64,000 nt of DNA from the NCBI RefSeq assembly GCF_020166395.1, contig NZ_JAIQXU010000001.1, positions 477,478 through 541,477 on the forward strand, read 5' to 3'. The DNA is from Deinococcus betulae. GTDB lineage: Bacteria; Deinococcota; Deinococci; Deinococcales; Deinococcaceae. The position numbers and the translations under genes are program-made. Below the pieces are notes generated by a model. That model searched no databases. It saw nothing but the letters and a program-made list of their open reading frames with translations, and was not told where the DNA came from. This document shows positions 1 through 10,641 of this stretch, piece after piece. Within the stretch, counting starts at the first letter, position 1. Each line of letters opens with the position of its first letter.

Positions 1-80
1 CTGGCTGCACCTGGCTGGTGAGCAGACACCACAGGCGGCTTCTCCTCTGGCCTGACCGAACCAGCTGATCTCAAACACAA

Positions 81-114
81 ACAGCGCCGAGGGTGATCTC
101 CCGGCGCTGTTTTT
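81..114 (+). terminator. Rho-independent terminator of the gene left of the window
   Basis: A perfect 9-bp stem (ACAGCGCCG at 81-89 with CGGCGCTGT at 102-110) is followed directly by a run of T. It would end a plus-strand transcript entering from the left. Bases 2-55 are open in one plus frame and may be the 3' end of that gene, but too little is present to identify it. Confidence 0.8.
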
Positions 115-231
115 CATTGACTGTGAGTGGTTTTGGCCATTGTCCACAGCCTCTAGCGGGAGACTTCTCTCCTGCGCAACTCTAGCCCTCTTGCCCCAGG
201 ACACTTGGGAATCAAGCCCTGACTTCGGCGC

Positions 232-666
232 TCAGGACAGGCTGGGCACCCGTGGGCTGCGGAACCGGCAGCCAAGCCAGAACTGCACCAGATGGTCCAC
301 CTGCGCCACGAACTCGGATAGGTTGGGGGCTTTAACCAGAAAGGCGGTGGCGTGCAGGTCGTAGGCGCGGTCCACGTCGTGCTGAGCGGTTGACCCTGAC
401 AGCATCACCACAGGCAAATGGGCCAGAGCTGGGTCGGCGCGCAGTTCGGCCAGAAAATCCAGGCCGCTCATGCCGTTCATATTAAGGTCCACCAGCACCA
501 TATCCGGGGGCAGCTGCGCCGGGTCGCGCAGCGCCAGCAACGCGGCCTCGGCGCCGCACTGGGTGGTCAGCTGCACCCTGGGGGCGTGATCATCAAAGAC
601 TTCCTGCGCCAGCAACAGATCGGCCGGCGCGTCATCTACCAGCAGAACAGACAGGGGGCGAGACAC
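232..666 (-). CDS. CheY-like response regulator (single receiver domain)
   Basis: Stand-alone receiver protein of 144 aa with no output domain, of the Rcp1-like type that normally passes a phosphoryl signal from a histidine kinase or phytochrome to a partner protein. Visible residues are the acidic pair D11-D12, the phospho-acceptor D60 in the VLVDLN strand, the switch Ser in VVMLSGS, and the conserved Lys in FLVKAP. The start is GTG, preceded by an AGGA-like ribosome site. The next gene upstream is a paralogue of exactly the same length and same C-terminal pattern (QVDxxVQFW...RVPxLS), so this is a local duplication. No kinase is adjacent, so the partner is unknown. Confidence 0.9.
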   Translation of the reverse strand: MSRPLSVLLVDDAPADLLLAQEVFDDHAPRVQLTTQCGAEAALLALRDPAQLPPDMVLVDLNMNGMSGLDFLAELRADPALAHLPVVMLSGSTAQHDVDRAYDLHATAFLVKAPNLSEFVAQVDHLVQFWLGCRFRSPRVPSLS

Positions 667-867
667 AGCACCGCCTATCCTGCCGCCCCAGCAGGTGGGG
701 ACGCCTTTAGGTTTTCCTGAATCTTGAGGGGGTGAGAAGGAATCTGGTTCTGACCTTGGTGAATTTCTAAAGAGACAGCTCGCCTGCGCGCTCCTCAGAA
801 TCCTATTGGCTGCTCCTCGCTCTGCCGGAATGAATCGTCTTTGCTAACGATGCCCTGAAAAACCTCT

Positions 868-1302
868 TCAGGACAGCCGGGGCACGCGCGACTGCTTGAA
901 ACGGCAATCGCGCCAGAACTGCACGAACTGGTCCACCTGCTCGACAAAGGCTGCAAACTGGCCGCGCTTGACCATGTAGGAGCTGGCAAACAGGTCATAC
1001 GCCTGGTCAATGTCCTGCGAGCTGTCCGAAGTCGTGAGCATCACCACCGGCAGATGGCGCAGTTCTGTGTCGGCCCGAATAGCCCGCAACACCTCAAAAC
1101 CGTTCATCTGGGGCATGTTGATGTCCAGAATGACCACGTCTGGCAGGGTGCGGCCTGGGTCACGCAAATGCTTCAGCGCCGACTCGCCGTCGCGGCAGGT
1201 AGACACGGACACCCACTCCTCATGCTCGGCAAACGCTTCCTGCGCCAGAAGGAGGTCTGCCGGGTTGTCGTCAATCAGAAGAAGGCAGAGACGATGAGAC
1301 AT
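868..1302 (-). CDS. CheY-like response regulator (tandem paralogue)
   Basis: Second single-domain receiver of 144 aa, chosen from the ATG at 1302 so that MSHRLCLLLIDD matches the start of its neighbour. A longer upstream start would add 18 residues that do not look like a receiver. D11-D12, D60 (VILDIN), the TTS switch residue and the Lys in YMVKRG are present, so both copies should be phosphorylatable. The two copies share the LLxDDxPADLLLAQE opening and the CRFxxxRVPxLS tail. The gap of about 200 bases to the downstream copy leaves room for separate promoters. Role inferred: phosphorelay output by protein-protein contact. Confidence 0.9.
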   Translation of the reverse strand: MSHRLCLLLIDDNPADLLLAQEAFAEHEEWVSVSTCRDGESALKHLRDPGRTLPDVVILDINMPQMNGFEVLRAIRADTELRHLPVVMLTTSDSSQDIDQAYDLFASSYMVKRGQFAAFVEQVDQFVQFWRDCRFKQSRVPRLS

Positions 1303-1593
1303 GGCTTGATGATACGCAGTTTCTTTTCTCATCTTTCGAAAGTGCCAAAGTAGCAATTGACCAACAGTCAGCCAGCGGCTCTATTCTAGCAAAAGCGACG
1401 GCGTAGCAGCGCCCAGGCGTTTCAGGTCGGCCGAATGAGGCTCTGCCTGAGATGAGCCGCAGACAGGTCATATCCCTTTCGTTGACAAGTTGCGGAAAAA
1501 CCAACGACTCCTATTTAGAACCCACCTTACCCACACCCTTCCAACTCTGCTCAGATCGAACTGCTGTGGCAAGCGGGAGCGGTGAACTGCTTC

Positions 1594-1977
1594 TCAGTGA
1601 AGGGTGCGCATGCCAGGAACTTCCAGCAGAAAAATGGGAATCGGGGCCTGCGCAGTTTCACCCCAGGCGCCCTGAAAGGTGTAATGGCCGCTCATGTGCC
1701 CAGGCGTGACCTCCAAGGTCACGAACGAATCGTAGACAAACACACCGCCCGGCGGCAGCACCGGCTGCTCGCCCACCACACCGTCGCCGTCCACGCTGGT
1801 GGCCTGTCCCCGTCCATCCACGATGTCCCAGTGACGCGACAGCAGCTTCCAGGTCTGGTCACTGCGATTTTCGATGCGGATGACATAGCTGAACAGCTGA
1901 CGCTCAGGGGTGCTGTGGGCCGCCAGATGCTGGGCCTCGACCTGAACAGCGATATCGGGGGAAACGGGCAGGGTCAT
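1594..1977 (-). CDS. apaG: ApaG domain protein
   Basis: ApaG/DUF525 protein of 127 aa, the usual length (about 125 aa). The beta-sandwich core is recognisable: FSYVIRIENRSDQTWKLLSRHWDIVDGRG, then VVGEQPVLPPGGVFVYDSFVTLEVTPGHMSGHYTFQ. ApaG is linked genetically to Co/Mg efflux and diadenosine-tetraphosphate phenotypes in enterobacteria, but its biochemical role is unsettled. The ATG at 1977 (MTLPVSPDIAV) fits the family; an ATG at 1989 in the same frame is possible. The gene is divergent from the M42 peptidase gene, with 173 bases between them. Confidence 0.88.
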   Translation of the reverse strand: MTLPVSPDIAVQVEAQHLAAHSTPERQLFSYVIRIENRSDQTWKLLSRHWDIVDGRGQATSVDGDGVVGEQPVLPPGGVFVYDSFVTLEVTPGHMSGHYTFQGAWGETAQAPIPIFLLEVPGMRTLH

Positions 1978-2150
1978 GGGCCTCAGCATATGGGGGGGAG
2001 GCCAGGCGGGCGGCAGAGCTAAAGGGCGCATTTGCCCTTCAAGCACACCGAGCAGCGCGAAAAGCCCAAGCAGGACGGCAAGCCCAGAAACCTCCCAGCG
2101 CCGTACCGGAACCTCGCAATGTCAGCCTCGGTGCACTTACACTTGCGGGC

Positions 2151-3206
2151 GTGACGCAAATCAACCGTGAGTTTCTGTTTCGGCTGCTGGACGTGGCCGC
2201 CCCCAGCGGCCTGGAGCGCCGCGCCGCTGACGTGTGGCTGGAAGAAGCCGCCTCCTTTGCCCGCACCGCTGAGGACCACTACGGCAACGCCTACGCCGAG
2301 CTTGGCCCCGAAGATGGCCCGGCCATCGCCCTGATGGGCCACCTGGACGAGATTGGTCTGATCGTCTCTCATGTAGGGGACGAGGGCTTCTTAAGCGTGC
2401 TGCCTGTGGGCGGCTGGGACCCGCAGGTGCTCGTAGGCCAGCGCATCCGCCTGCTGGCGCCCGGCGGCGACCTGATCGGCGTGGTGGGCAAAAAGGCCAT
2501 TCACGTTATGGAAGCCGAGGAACGCACCAAGGCCAGCAAGATCGAGGACCTGTGGATTGACGTCGGCCTGGACGCCGATGAGGTGAAAGAGCAGGTGCCC
2601 GTGGGAACCTACGGCGTGCTGGAACAGGGACCGCTGATGGTCGGCACCAAGGTTGTGGGCCGCGCACTGGACAACCGGGTGGGGGCGTTTATCGTGCTTG
2701 AAGCCCTGCGGGCGCTGAAAGACAAGGAACTGCCCTACCGCGTCGTCGCCGTCGGCACCAGCCAGGAAGAGATTGGGGTGTTTGGCGCACAGGTCAGCGG
2801 CTACAAACTTGACCCTGTGGCGGGCGTGGCCGTGGACGTGACCCACGAAACCAAGCAGCCGGGCGTCAGCGAGAAGAAGTACGGCGTGGCGCCCTTTGGC
2901 TCGGGGGCCAACCTGACCGTGGGGCCGATGGTCAGCCCGGTGGTGCTGCGCCAGATGACCGTGGCGGCGCAGGAGGCCGGCGTTCCCTTTACCCTCAGCG
3001 CGGCAGGACGCTTTTCGGGAACCGACGCCGACGCCCTGACCTTGGCCCGCGCCGGGGTGCCCACGGCCGTGGTCAGCATTCCCAACCGCTACATGCATTC
3101 GCCCAGCGAAATGGTGGACGAGCGCGATGTTCAGGCGTGCATTGACATTCTGGTGGCGTGGCTGGAGCGCCTGCCAGGCGAGGTGGATTTTACCCGCAAA
3201 GGGTAA
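2151..3206 (+). CDS. M42 family metallo-aminopeptidase
   Basis: Two-metal aminopeptidase of the M42 family (FrvX/YsdC/TET-like), 351 aa, cytosolic, trimming short peptides. Metal and catalytic residues are visible: H64 and D66 in MGHLDEIG, bridging D174 in RALDNRVG, E206/E207 in TSQEEIG, D229 in AVDVTH, and H316 in RYMHSPSE. The SGTDAD segment near residue 290 is also typical. The start is GTG with no Shine-Dalgarno; TACACT at 2138-2143 lies 7 bases upstream, so the message is probably leaderless. A hairpin with a T-rich tail follows the stop codon. Confidence 0.93.
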   Translation: MTQINREFLFRLLDVAAPSGLERRAADVWLEEAASFARTAEDHYGNAYAELGPEDGPAIALMGHLDEIGLIVSHVGDEGFLSVLPVGGWDPQVLVGQRIRLLAPGGDLIGVVGKKAIHVMEAEERTKASKIEDLWIDVGLDADEVKEQVPVGTYGVLEQGPLMVGTKVVGRALDNRVGAFIVLEALRALKDKELPYRVVAVGTSQEEIGVFGAQVSGYKLDPVAGVAVDVTHETKQPGVSEKKYGVAPFGSGANLTVGPMVSPVVLRQMTVAAQEAGVPFTLSAAGRFSGTDADALTLARAGVPTAVVSIPNRYMHSPSEMVDERDVQACIDILVAWLERLPGEVDFTRKG

Positions 3207-3224
3207 GCAGAGAGGACCAAGCAA

Positions 3225-3268
3225 GAGGTGGACTGGGCCGCTCAGGCACCCCAGTTCCACCTCTTTCC
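3225..3268 (+). terminator. Terminator-like hairpin after the M42 gene
   Basis: GAGGTGGACTGGG (3225-3237) pairs with CCCAGTTCCACCTC (3250-3263) with one bulged base and is followed by TTTCC. It lies 19 bases past the stop codon. A second short hairpin (GAGGGGC 3299-3305 with GCCCCTC 3313-3319) follows. Confidence 0.6.
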
Positions 3269-3359
3269 AGTAATCTCACAGCGGCTGCCAGTTCCATTGA
3301 GGGGCCATCAACGCCCCTCCACTCTCACCACTGTCTCTGACGGACACTTACTGTGTTCG

Positions 3360-3401
3360 CCTCAGCGTGGTTGAGGAGCATACCTCTCAACCACGCTGAG
3401 G
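3360..3401. repeat. Perfect 16-bp inverted repeat between convergent genes
   Basis: CCTCAGCGTGGTTGAG (3360-3375) is the exact reverse complement of CTCAACCACGCTGAGG (3386-3401), with a 10-base spacer. No T-run follows on either strand, so it is not a standard intrinsic terminator. It sits in the gap between the M42 and dus genes, which face each other. Confidence 0.7.
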
Positions 3402-3458
3402 TCTGCGATCAGTCAATACACAGGCCAGTGGCAGAGCGGCGCACCCAGCGGCTCCCTG

Positions 3459-4484
<1,026 letters not shown>

Positions 4485-4548
4485 CAGCCCGTCAGTGTAA
4501 GGGAAAGCCCCCGGCGTCAAAGGTGCCAGGGGCCAGAAAGAACCGAAC

Positions 4549-4761
4549 TTACTGCCGGGTATCGTCGTCGGGGGCCGTGCCAAAAGTGGTGCCGGTGTCT
4601 GGCACGTGCGTATCGGCCTCATCCTGCATGTCCGTGACGTGGCTGCCGCCCACCGAGGTCTCTGTCAGACCGGTTTCTGAGTCGTCGGTGTACCCGCTGC
4701 GGTCACTCATACCGTTGCCGGCGTCGGCGGGCAGACCCCCCTGTGTTTTCTGATCGTCCAT
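4549..4761 (-). CDS. Small acidic hydrophilic protein, function unknown
   Basis: A 70-aa protein (MDDQKTQGG...DDDTRQ) rich in Asp, Thr, Gly and Ser, with no membrane segment or recognisable domain, probably disordered. It sits between dusA and the helicase gene on the same strand. The chosen ATG at 4761 starts the compositionally uniform part; an upstream ATG at 4833 would add 24 residues. No clear ribosome site precedes either start. I do not recognise a family. Confidence 0.5.
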   Translation of the reverse strand: MDDQKTQGGLPADAGNGMSDRSGYTDDSETGLTETSVGGSHVTDMQDEADTHVPDTGTTFGTAPDDDTRQ

Positions 4762-4847
4762 GCGGCACTGTGGCGCGGGGAAAGTGAGGGGTGGTGAGTG
4801 GAGCGTAGAGGAAAGCTTGTCACCGCGCCCCATCTGCCCTGTTCCGT

Positions 4848-7013
4848 TTACGCCACCAGCGGGTGCAGGTCGCCCACGCTGACCAGTGCCAGCCAGTGCA
4901 GGGCGCGGCTGGCCGAGACGTACAGCAGGCGGCGTTCGTACTCGGTGCTCTCGTCGTAGGTCTCGGCGTTGGCACTGGCCACGATAGCCGCGCTGAATTC
5001 CAGGCCCTTGGCCAGATTGACCGGCAGGATGACCAGGCCACCCCGGAAGCGGTGTTCCTGGGTGGTGATGGGCTGGGCGTCGGTGTCGAACTCGCGCAGG
5101 GCCTCGGCCAGGCGGTCAGCGTCTACCCCCCGGCGCGTGACGATAGCAATGTTCGTGTGCCCTGCCTGCTGCGCGTCCTTGACGGCCTGGGCCAGGAGGG
5201 GCAGTTCGCCGTGCGGGCTGCCCGCTGGGGCCGTGTACCGCTGCACTTCGGCCCCGTCGCGGTCCACGCCCTGCACCGCTGCGGCGCGGTTGTAGGTGGC
5301 GGCAATGCGCGCGCCCAGGTCCGTAATCTGGCGGGTGGAGCGGTAGGTGCGGCCCAGCGTCCGAACCTCAGCGCCGGGCAACTGCGCCTGCACCGCTTCC
5401 CAGGAACTGGGGCCTTTGTAGCCGTGCATCCCCTGGTTCAGGTCGCCCAGCGCCGTGATGTGGCCGGGGCGGGTGGCGCGGCCCAGCAGCGCGTACAGCA
5501 GTGGCGAATAGTCCTGCGCCTCATCCAGCACCACATGGTCAAAGACTTCTAAGGTGCGCCCATCCAGGCGGCCAATCCCACCCGTGAAGGCCTGCACCGC
5601 CAGCATCAGCGGCAGTTCGGTGACGTCGGCGTGGGCGCGGCGCGGGGTGGGAATGCCGCTCAGGGGGTCGGTGCCCAGCAGGGCCATCTCGCGCTCGGTC
5701 AGCAGGCCACTCGCCGCCAGCGACTCAGGACTGCCCAGCAGGCGCCGGGCCTCGGTGATCGGCGTGGTGGAGGCAAAGATGCGGCCCAGCAGGCTGGTCA
5801 GTGGCGTCGACAGCTGGCGCAGCACGCTGGCCTCCTCGGCCTCGGTGGGGCGCAGGCGCGACAGGGCCTCGGCCTCTATGGCGCGGCGCATGCCTGTGCG
5901 GTAGCCCTCCAGGGGGTCGGCGGCGAAGACGTCGCGCAACATGGCGGCCAGATCAGCCTCTTCCAGGGTAAACGGCTGAGGCTCACGGCCCCGCAGCTCC
6001 ACGACTTCACTCAGGCGCTGGCCCCGCAGGGCGACATTGAACCTGTTCCAGAGGTGGGTGCGGACCACATCCAGCATGCGGGCATCACCCAGCAGCTTGG
6101 CCTTGCGCCAGGCCAGGGCGCGGCGGGTATTGTCACGGTCGGTCAGCAGCAGACTCAGGGTACGGTCGGTGACCTCCAGCTTTTCCAGGCCCAGCAGCCC
6201 GGTGGCCCAGGCCTCGGGGGTGGTCACGACGACGCGCTCAATCCCCAGTTCAGGCAGGATACGCGCGGCGTAGGTCGCCAGGACCCGGTTGGGCATCAGG
6301 ACCATGCAGGCCTCGGGGCGGGCGCGGTGAGGGCCCCGGTCCGCGTTCGTCATCCAGGCCAGGCGGTGAAAGCCGATGGTGGTTTTACCGGAACCCGCCG
6401 CCCCCTGAATAATGACGGGCACACCGGCTGGGGCGCGCATCGCCTCGTTTTGCTCGGGTTGCAGGGTTTCAACCACGTCACGCATGCCGGCCGTGCTGCC
6501 TTCTTGCAAGCGGCGCAGCAGCACTTCTTCTCGTCCGCCCGTGTCTCCGCCCTGCTCGTCGTCATACAGGTCAGTGACGCGCAGCAGCGCCTTGGCGTGA
6601 ATGTCCAGCTGTCGGCGCCGCTTGATGACCCCGGCGCTGCCCCTCCGCGGCGTCCAGCCCAGCGCCTGCGAGTAAAACAGGCTGCCGACCTCGCTGTCCC
6701 AGCTGACCACCGAATAGGGCCCCTTCACGTCACGGAAGCCGTGTTTGCCGATATAGAGGGTCTGTTCGCGCCCAGCCACCCGCACCTTCAGGCTGCCAAA
6801 GTACGGCTGATGCACATGCGGCGAGAGCATGGCGGCAAATTCCTCGGCCTGGTCGCCCAGGATGATGCTGGTTTCCAGGTCGGCGCCCATCTGACGGTCG
6901 CGGTCTTCCCAGAATTCAATCTGGCGCAGCATGGCGCCGACAGTTGAGGAGAGGTGCTGAGTTTCAAGTTCAAAATCCGGGTGGGTTTCCGGACGTGATT
7001 CCGCAACAGGCAT
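4848..7013 (-). CDS. HelD/UvrD-like superfamily 1 helicase
   Basis: Superfamily I P-loop motor of 721 aa. A long N-terminal region (1-195) precedes Walker A GAAGSGKT (204-211); Walker B LDEAQD is at 496-501, followed by LGDLNQGMHGY (motif III) and LGRTYRSTRQI (motif IV), with a C-terminal KGLEF...LLYVSASRA (motifs V-VI). The N-terminal architecture and large insertion between Walker A and B resemble HelD-type proteins, which recycle stalled RNA polymerase, and helicase IV, rather than UvrD itself. Which role applies here is inference. The ATG is preceded by TATTCT (7021-7026) at 7 bases, so a leaderless message is likely. Confidence 0.85.
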   Translation of the reverse strand: MPVAESRPETHPDFELETQHLSSTVGAMLRQIEFWEDRDRQMGADLETSIILGDQAEEFAAMLSPHVHQPYFGSLKVRVAGREQTLYIGKHGFRDVKGPYSVVSWDSEVGSLFYSQALGWTPRRGSAGVIKRRRQLDIHAKALLRVTDLYDDEQGGDTGGREEVLLRRLQEGSTAGMRDVVETLQPEQNEAMRAPAGVPVIIQGAAGSGKTTIGFHRLAWMTNADRGPHRARPEACMVLMPNRVLATYAARILPELGIERVVVTTPEAWATGLLGLEKLEVTDRTLSLLLTDRDNTRRALAWRKAKLLGDARMLDVVRTHLWNRFNVALRGQRLSEVVELRGREPQPFTLEEADLAAMLRDVFAADPLEGYRTGMRRAIEAEALSRLRPTEAEEASVLRQLSTPLTSLLGRIFASTTPITEARRLLGSPESLAASGLLTEREMALLGTDPLSGIPTPRRAHADVTELPLMLAVQAFTGGIGRLDGRTLEVFDHVVLDEAQDYSPLLYALLGRATRPGHITALGDLNQGMHGYKGPSSWEAVQAQLPGAEVRTLGRTYRSTRQITDLGARIAATYNRAAAVQGVDRDGAEVQRYTAPAGSPHGELPLLAQAVKDAQQAGHTNIAIVTRRGVDADRLAEALREFDTDAQPITTQEHRFRGGLVILPVNLAKGLEFSAAIVASANAETYDESTEYERRLLYVSASRALHWLALVSVGDLHPLVA

Positions 7014-7117
7014 AACGTACAGAATACGGGAGGTTGGGGAAATTTGAGGCGCCGCCTGGAAGGGGTATCAAACAAGCGAGGCGGCCAGTACGGACCGCCC
7101 CACCCCAAGCGCAGGAG

Positions 7118-7750
7118 TTACTTGGTGGCTTTTGTCTCGCTGGTTGCGACCGTGATGTAGGCCCGCTGGGGCTTCTTGTCTACCATAAAGGACAGGCGGA
7201 CATAGGCCAGGTCGCCGGACAGCATCTCTTTGAGTTCACGGCTCATTTCACTGTCGCGCAGCCAGTCGGCGGCTTCCGGGCTGAGTGATTCAGGTGTGTA
7301 ACTGGCGTCCACACTGACCTTGTAGGTCAGGCGAAATTGTTCGCTGTAACGGACGTTGACCGAGTCGCCCACCACTTTGGTGTTGTTCACGATTCGCCCG
7401 ATTTCCGCTTTGATCAGGACCACGCTGATGCCCTTGGGGGCGTCAACAGCGGTCAGCTTGAGCCAGGACGCATCACGGTAAGCGTTGGGGACTTTGTCGT
7501 TCGGGCCGCGTACCGCATTGAAATTGAGATCGATCCCGTCAAAGTAGGTGTCCAGTTCGTTGTCATCCTCGAAGATGCTGCGGCTGTAAGGCACTTGCAC
7601 AAACATCGTCCGGCCGGGCTGCACCTTGACGGGGCTCAGTGCATCGGTCTGTTCCAGAGGAAAATCAAATTGCTCGCCGCGCTGAATCGCCGTGCAGGCA
7701 CTCAGGCTGAGGGCAAGAAGGGAAGCGGCCAAAAGGGTCGTTTTCTGCAT
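7118..7750 (-). CDS. Predicted lipoprotein, function unknown
   Basis: 210 aa with a lipoprotein signal peptide: MQKTTLLAASLLALSLSACT, lipobox LSAC with the lipidated Cys at 19. The mature part is polar with no transmembrane segment and no domain I recognise. A pattern of alternating hydrophobic residues (TMFVQVPYSRS, SVVLIKAEIG, FRLTYKVSVDASY) suggests a beta-rich fold. It is likely anchored in the cell envelope. It lies downstream of, and on the opposite strand to, the T-box/glyS unit. Confidence 0.8.
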   Translation of the reverse strand: MQKTTLLAASLLALSLSACTAIQRGEQFDFPLEQTDALSPVKVQPGRTMFVQVPYSRSIFEDDNELDTYFDGIDLNFNAVRGPNDKVPNAYRDASWLKLTAVDAPKGISVVLIKAEIGRIVNNTKVVGDSVNVRYSEQFRLTYKVSVDASYTPESLSPEAADWLRDSEMSRELKEMLSGDLAYVRLSFMVDKKPQRAYITVATSETKATK

Positions 7751-7856
7751 AGCGTGCGCAGGTTAACAGAGTTCATGCCACGCTCATGCCACACATGTGG
7801 CGGAGGTGCGCCTCAGCCAGAGGGCCTAATGTGCCTAGACTTGACCCCCTCCCCCC

Positions 7857-8099
7857 TGCTGCCGCAGACTTGGGAAGCGTTGAGCCGCAGGAGTAACGCG
7901 AAAGGCCCCCAACGAGCGAGCCTGAGACGGTGAGAGTCAGGCAGGGCGAGGCGCGCGTGAAAGGCAGCGGGGAGCACCACAACACAAAAGTGCCGGCCTG
8001 ACCACAGACAGTGGTGACCGGAACTGGGGTGGAACCGCGCGGCCTGAGCTGCGTCCCCAGACGAGCGAGGAAAGCGCCCGCCGTCTGGGGACCTTCTTG
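7857..8099 (+). promoter_or_regulatory. Glycine T-box riboswitch (tRNA-Gly sensing leader of glyS)
   Basis: The T-box core GGGGTGGAACCGCG (8026-8039) is a near-exact match to the family consensus. Its TGGA (8030-8033) can pair with a UCCA acceptor end, which suits tRNA-Gly with discriminator U. Stem I can be traced: CCGC (7885-7888) pairs with GCGG (7967-7970), AGTA (7892-7895) is the specifier-loop motif, ACGCG (7896-7900) pairs with CGCGT (7954-7958), and the 3' side carries GGC (7963-7965) followed by A, giving a glycine specifier codon. The terminator follows at 8053-8092. Uncharged tRNA-Gly should stabilise the antiterminator and switch glyS on. Confidence 0.9.
8053..8099 (+). terminator. 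Regulated terminator of the glycine T-box
   Basis: GTCCCCAGACG (8053-8063) pairs perfectly with CGTCTGGGGAC (8082-8092), followed by the T-rich CTTCTTGTT. It lies between the T-box core and the glyS ribosome site at 8108-8112, so it would cut the transcript before translation when tRNA-Gly is charged. Confidence 0.85.
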
Positions 8100-8119
8100 T
8101 TGCTCACAGGAGACCGCAC

Positions 8120-9630
<1,511 letters not shown>

Positions 9631-9634
<4 letters not shown>

Positions 9635-10038
9635 GTCTGCCCGAGGAGAGGTTTCTGCCGGTCCTGCGCAGTCTGGAACTGGCGGTGCTGGGCGTGTACG
9701 GCGAACACCCCGACCTGACCGACGCCCAGGTCGACAGCGCCTACGAGGAACTGGCGCGGCGCTACCGGGCCGAGGCCACCAACTTTCCTTTCAAGCCAGG
9801 CAAGCTCGACGGCCTGCGCGCCGAGGTTCACGACGCCGCGCTGCGCAACTTGACCCTGATGCTCGACCATCTGGGCGAGGCTGGCCGCCCAGGTGCCGAG
9901 GACCTGCGCCAGTGCCTGAACCGGCTGCGGGCCAGCGTCCGGCTCTGGACCCGCGAGGCTGGGCGGCAGGGTTACCTGAAGTTTCTTGACCGCGAATTGA
10001 ACGGTGAGGTTCTAGACGACGACGACGAGGCTCACTGA
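9631..10038 (+). CDS. Conserved small protein translationally coupled to glyS
   Basis: 135-aa helical, charged protein with an acidic tail ([10 protein letters not shown]) and no domain I can name. The GTG start overlaps the glyS stop (GTGA), so translation is probably coupled and the gene would share the T-box control of glyS. It reads [48 protein letters not shown], suggesting a helical bundle. A link to glycine charging is only suggested by the shared transcript. A strong terminator follows. Confidence 0.8.
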
Positions 10039-10047
10039 CCCCCTCGG

Positions 10048-10072
10048 CCCCCGCCAGAAGCGGGGGTTCTTC
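10048..10072 (+). terminator. Rho-independent terminator of the glyS operon
   Basis: CCCCCGC (10048-10054), loop CAGAA, GCGGGGG (10060-10066), then TTCTTCGTT. It starts 10 bases after the stop codon of the second gene of the operon. Confidence 0.85.
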
Positions 10073-10434
10073 GTTGTGAAATCCAGTAGCTCCATCCATG
10101 GTTTAGCGGCGCTGTCCCTCTAGAAGCCTGAGAGGAACACCACACCAAAGCCAAGCCTGACGCTGTCAATGCGGCAAATAGCGGTTTTGGTGCAGACGCG
10201 CAGCCCTACAGATCCACTCGGTCTAGAGCCACCTGGGCATGATTCCAGGTGGCTCTGAATGCTGGTCTCTCGTTATGCCTCTCTGGATCTCCAGGAACGG
10301 CCAGTCTCCTTGCCTTTCTGAACGCTTCTTCATCCAAGTGAAGAAAGGTTGTCAGCTCCTGACACCTGTTAATCACGCGTGTATCACGGCCAGTTGGTTC
10401 CAGAACGCCACAGTAGGAAGCACAAGGAGGAGAC
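10073..10434. other. Intergenic stretch with a 12-bp hairpin and a TGTCAG palindrome
   Basis: No convincing gene. It holds a perfect hairpin, AGAGCCACCTGG (10225-10236) with CCAGGTGGCTCT (10245-10256), without a T-run. It also holds a perfect palindrome TGTCAGctcCTGACA (10350-10364) about 70 bases before the KGG gene, which could be an operator. A TTGTCA/TAATCA pair (10349/10370) is a weak promoter candidate with a 15-base spacer. Confidence 0.5.
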
Positions 10435-10641
10435 ATGACAGGCAACAAGAACAGCACAGCCACGACCCCCAGAAGGCGCGGATTTGCAAGCATGGACCCG
10501 GACCGGCAGCGCACCATTGCCGCCGCAGGAGGCCGCGCGGCCCACGCAAGCGGCAACGCCCACCGCTTCACCAGCGAAGAAGCGCGCGCCGCTGGCCGCA
10601 AGGGTGGTCAGGCCTCGCCCCGCACTGGGGTGAGGCGCTAA
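10435..10641 (+). CDS. KGG-domain stress protein
   Basis: 68-aa protein made of KGG/GsiB-type repeats: RGFASMDPDRQRTIAAAGGRAAHASGNAHRFTSEEARAAGRKGGQ. Related proteins (GsiB, YciG, Con-10) are small, hydrophilic and induced by general stress or desiccation; the biochemical role is not settled. AAGGAGG (10424-10430) precedes the ATG by 4 bases, a strong ribosome site unlike the leaderless neighbours, which fits a highly expressed stress protein. The TGTCAGctcCTGACA palindrome upstream may bind its regulator (inference). Confidence 0.85.
   Translation: MTGNKNSTATTPRRRGFASMDPDRQRTIAAAGGRAAHASGNAHRFTSEEARAAGRKGGQASPRTGVRR

Noticed and set aside
1482..1517. TTGACA followed by TATTTA as a promoter
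   Set aside because: The spacer is 24 bases, too long for a sigma-70 promoter, and no gene on that strand starts nearby.
2391..3260. Long minus-strand open frame opposite the M42 gene
   Set aside because: The other strand carries all M42 metal-ligand motifs. The minus frame is His/Ala/Gly-rich, typical of antisense GC-rich frames, and has no family features.
10350..10364. Possible DdrO/RDRM radiation-response operator
   Set aside because: The site is TGTCAGctcCTGACA, which lacks the TTATGTCAT-type core of the RDRM. I saw no RDRM-like sequence in the window.
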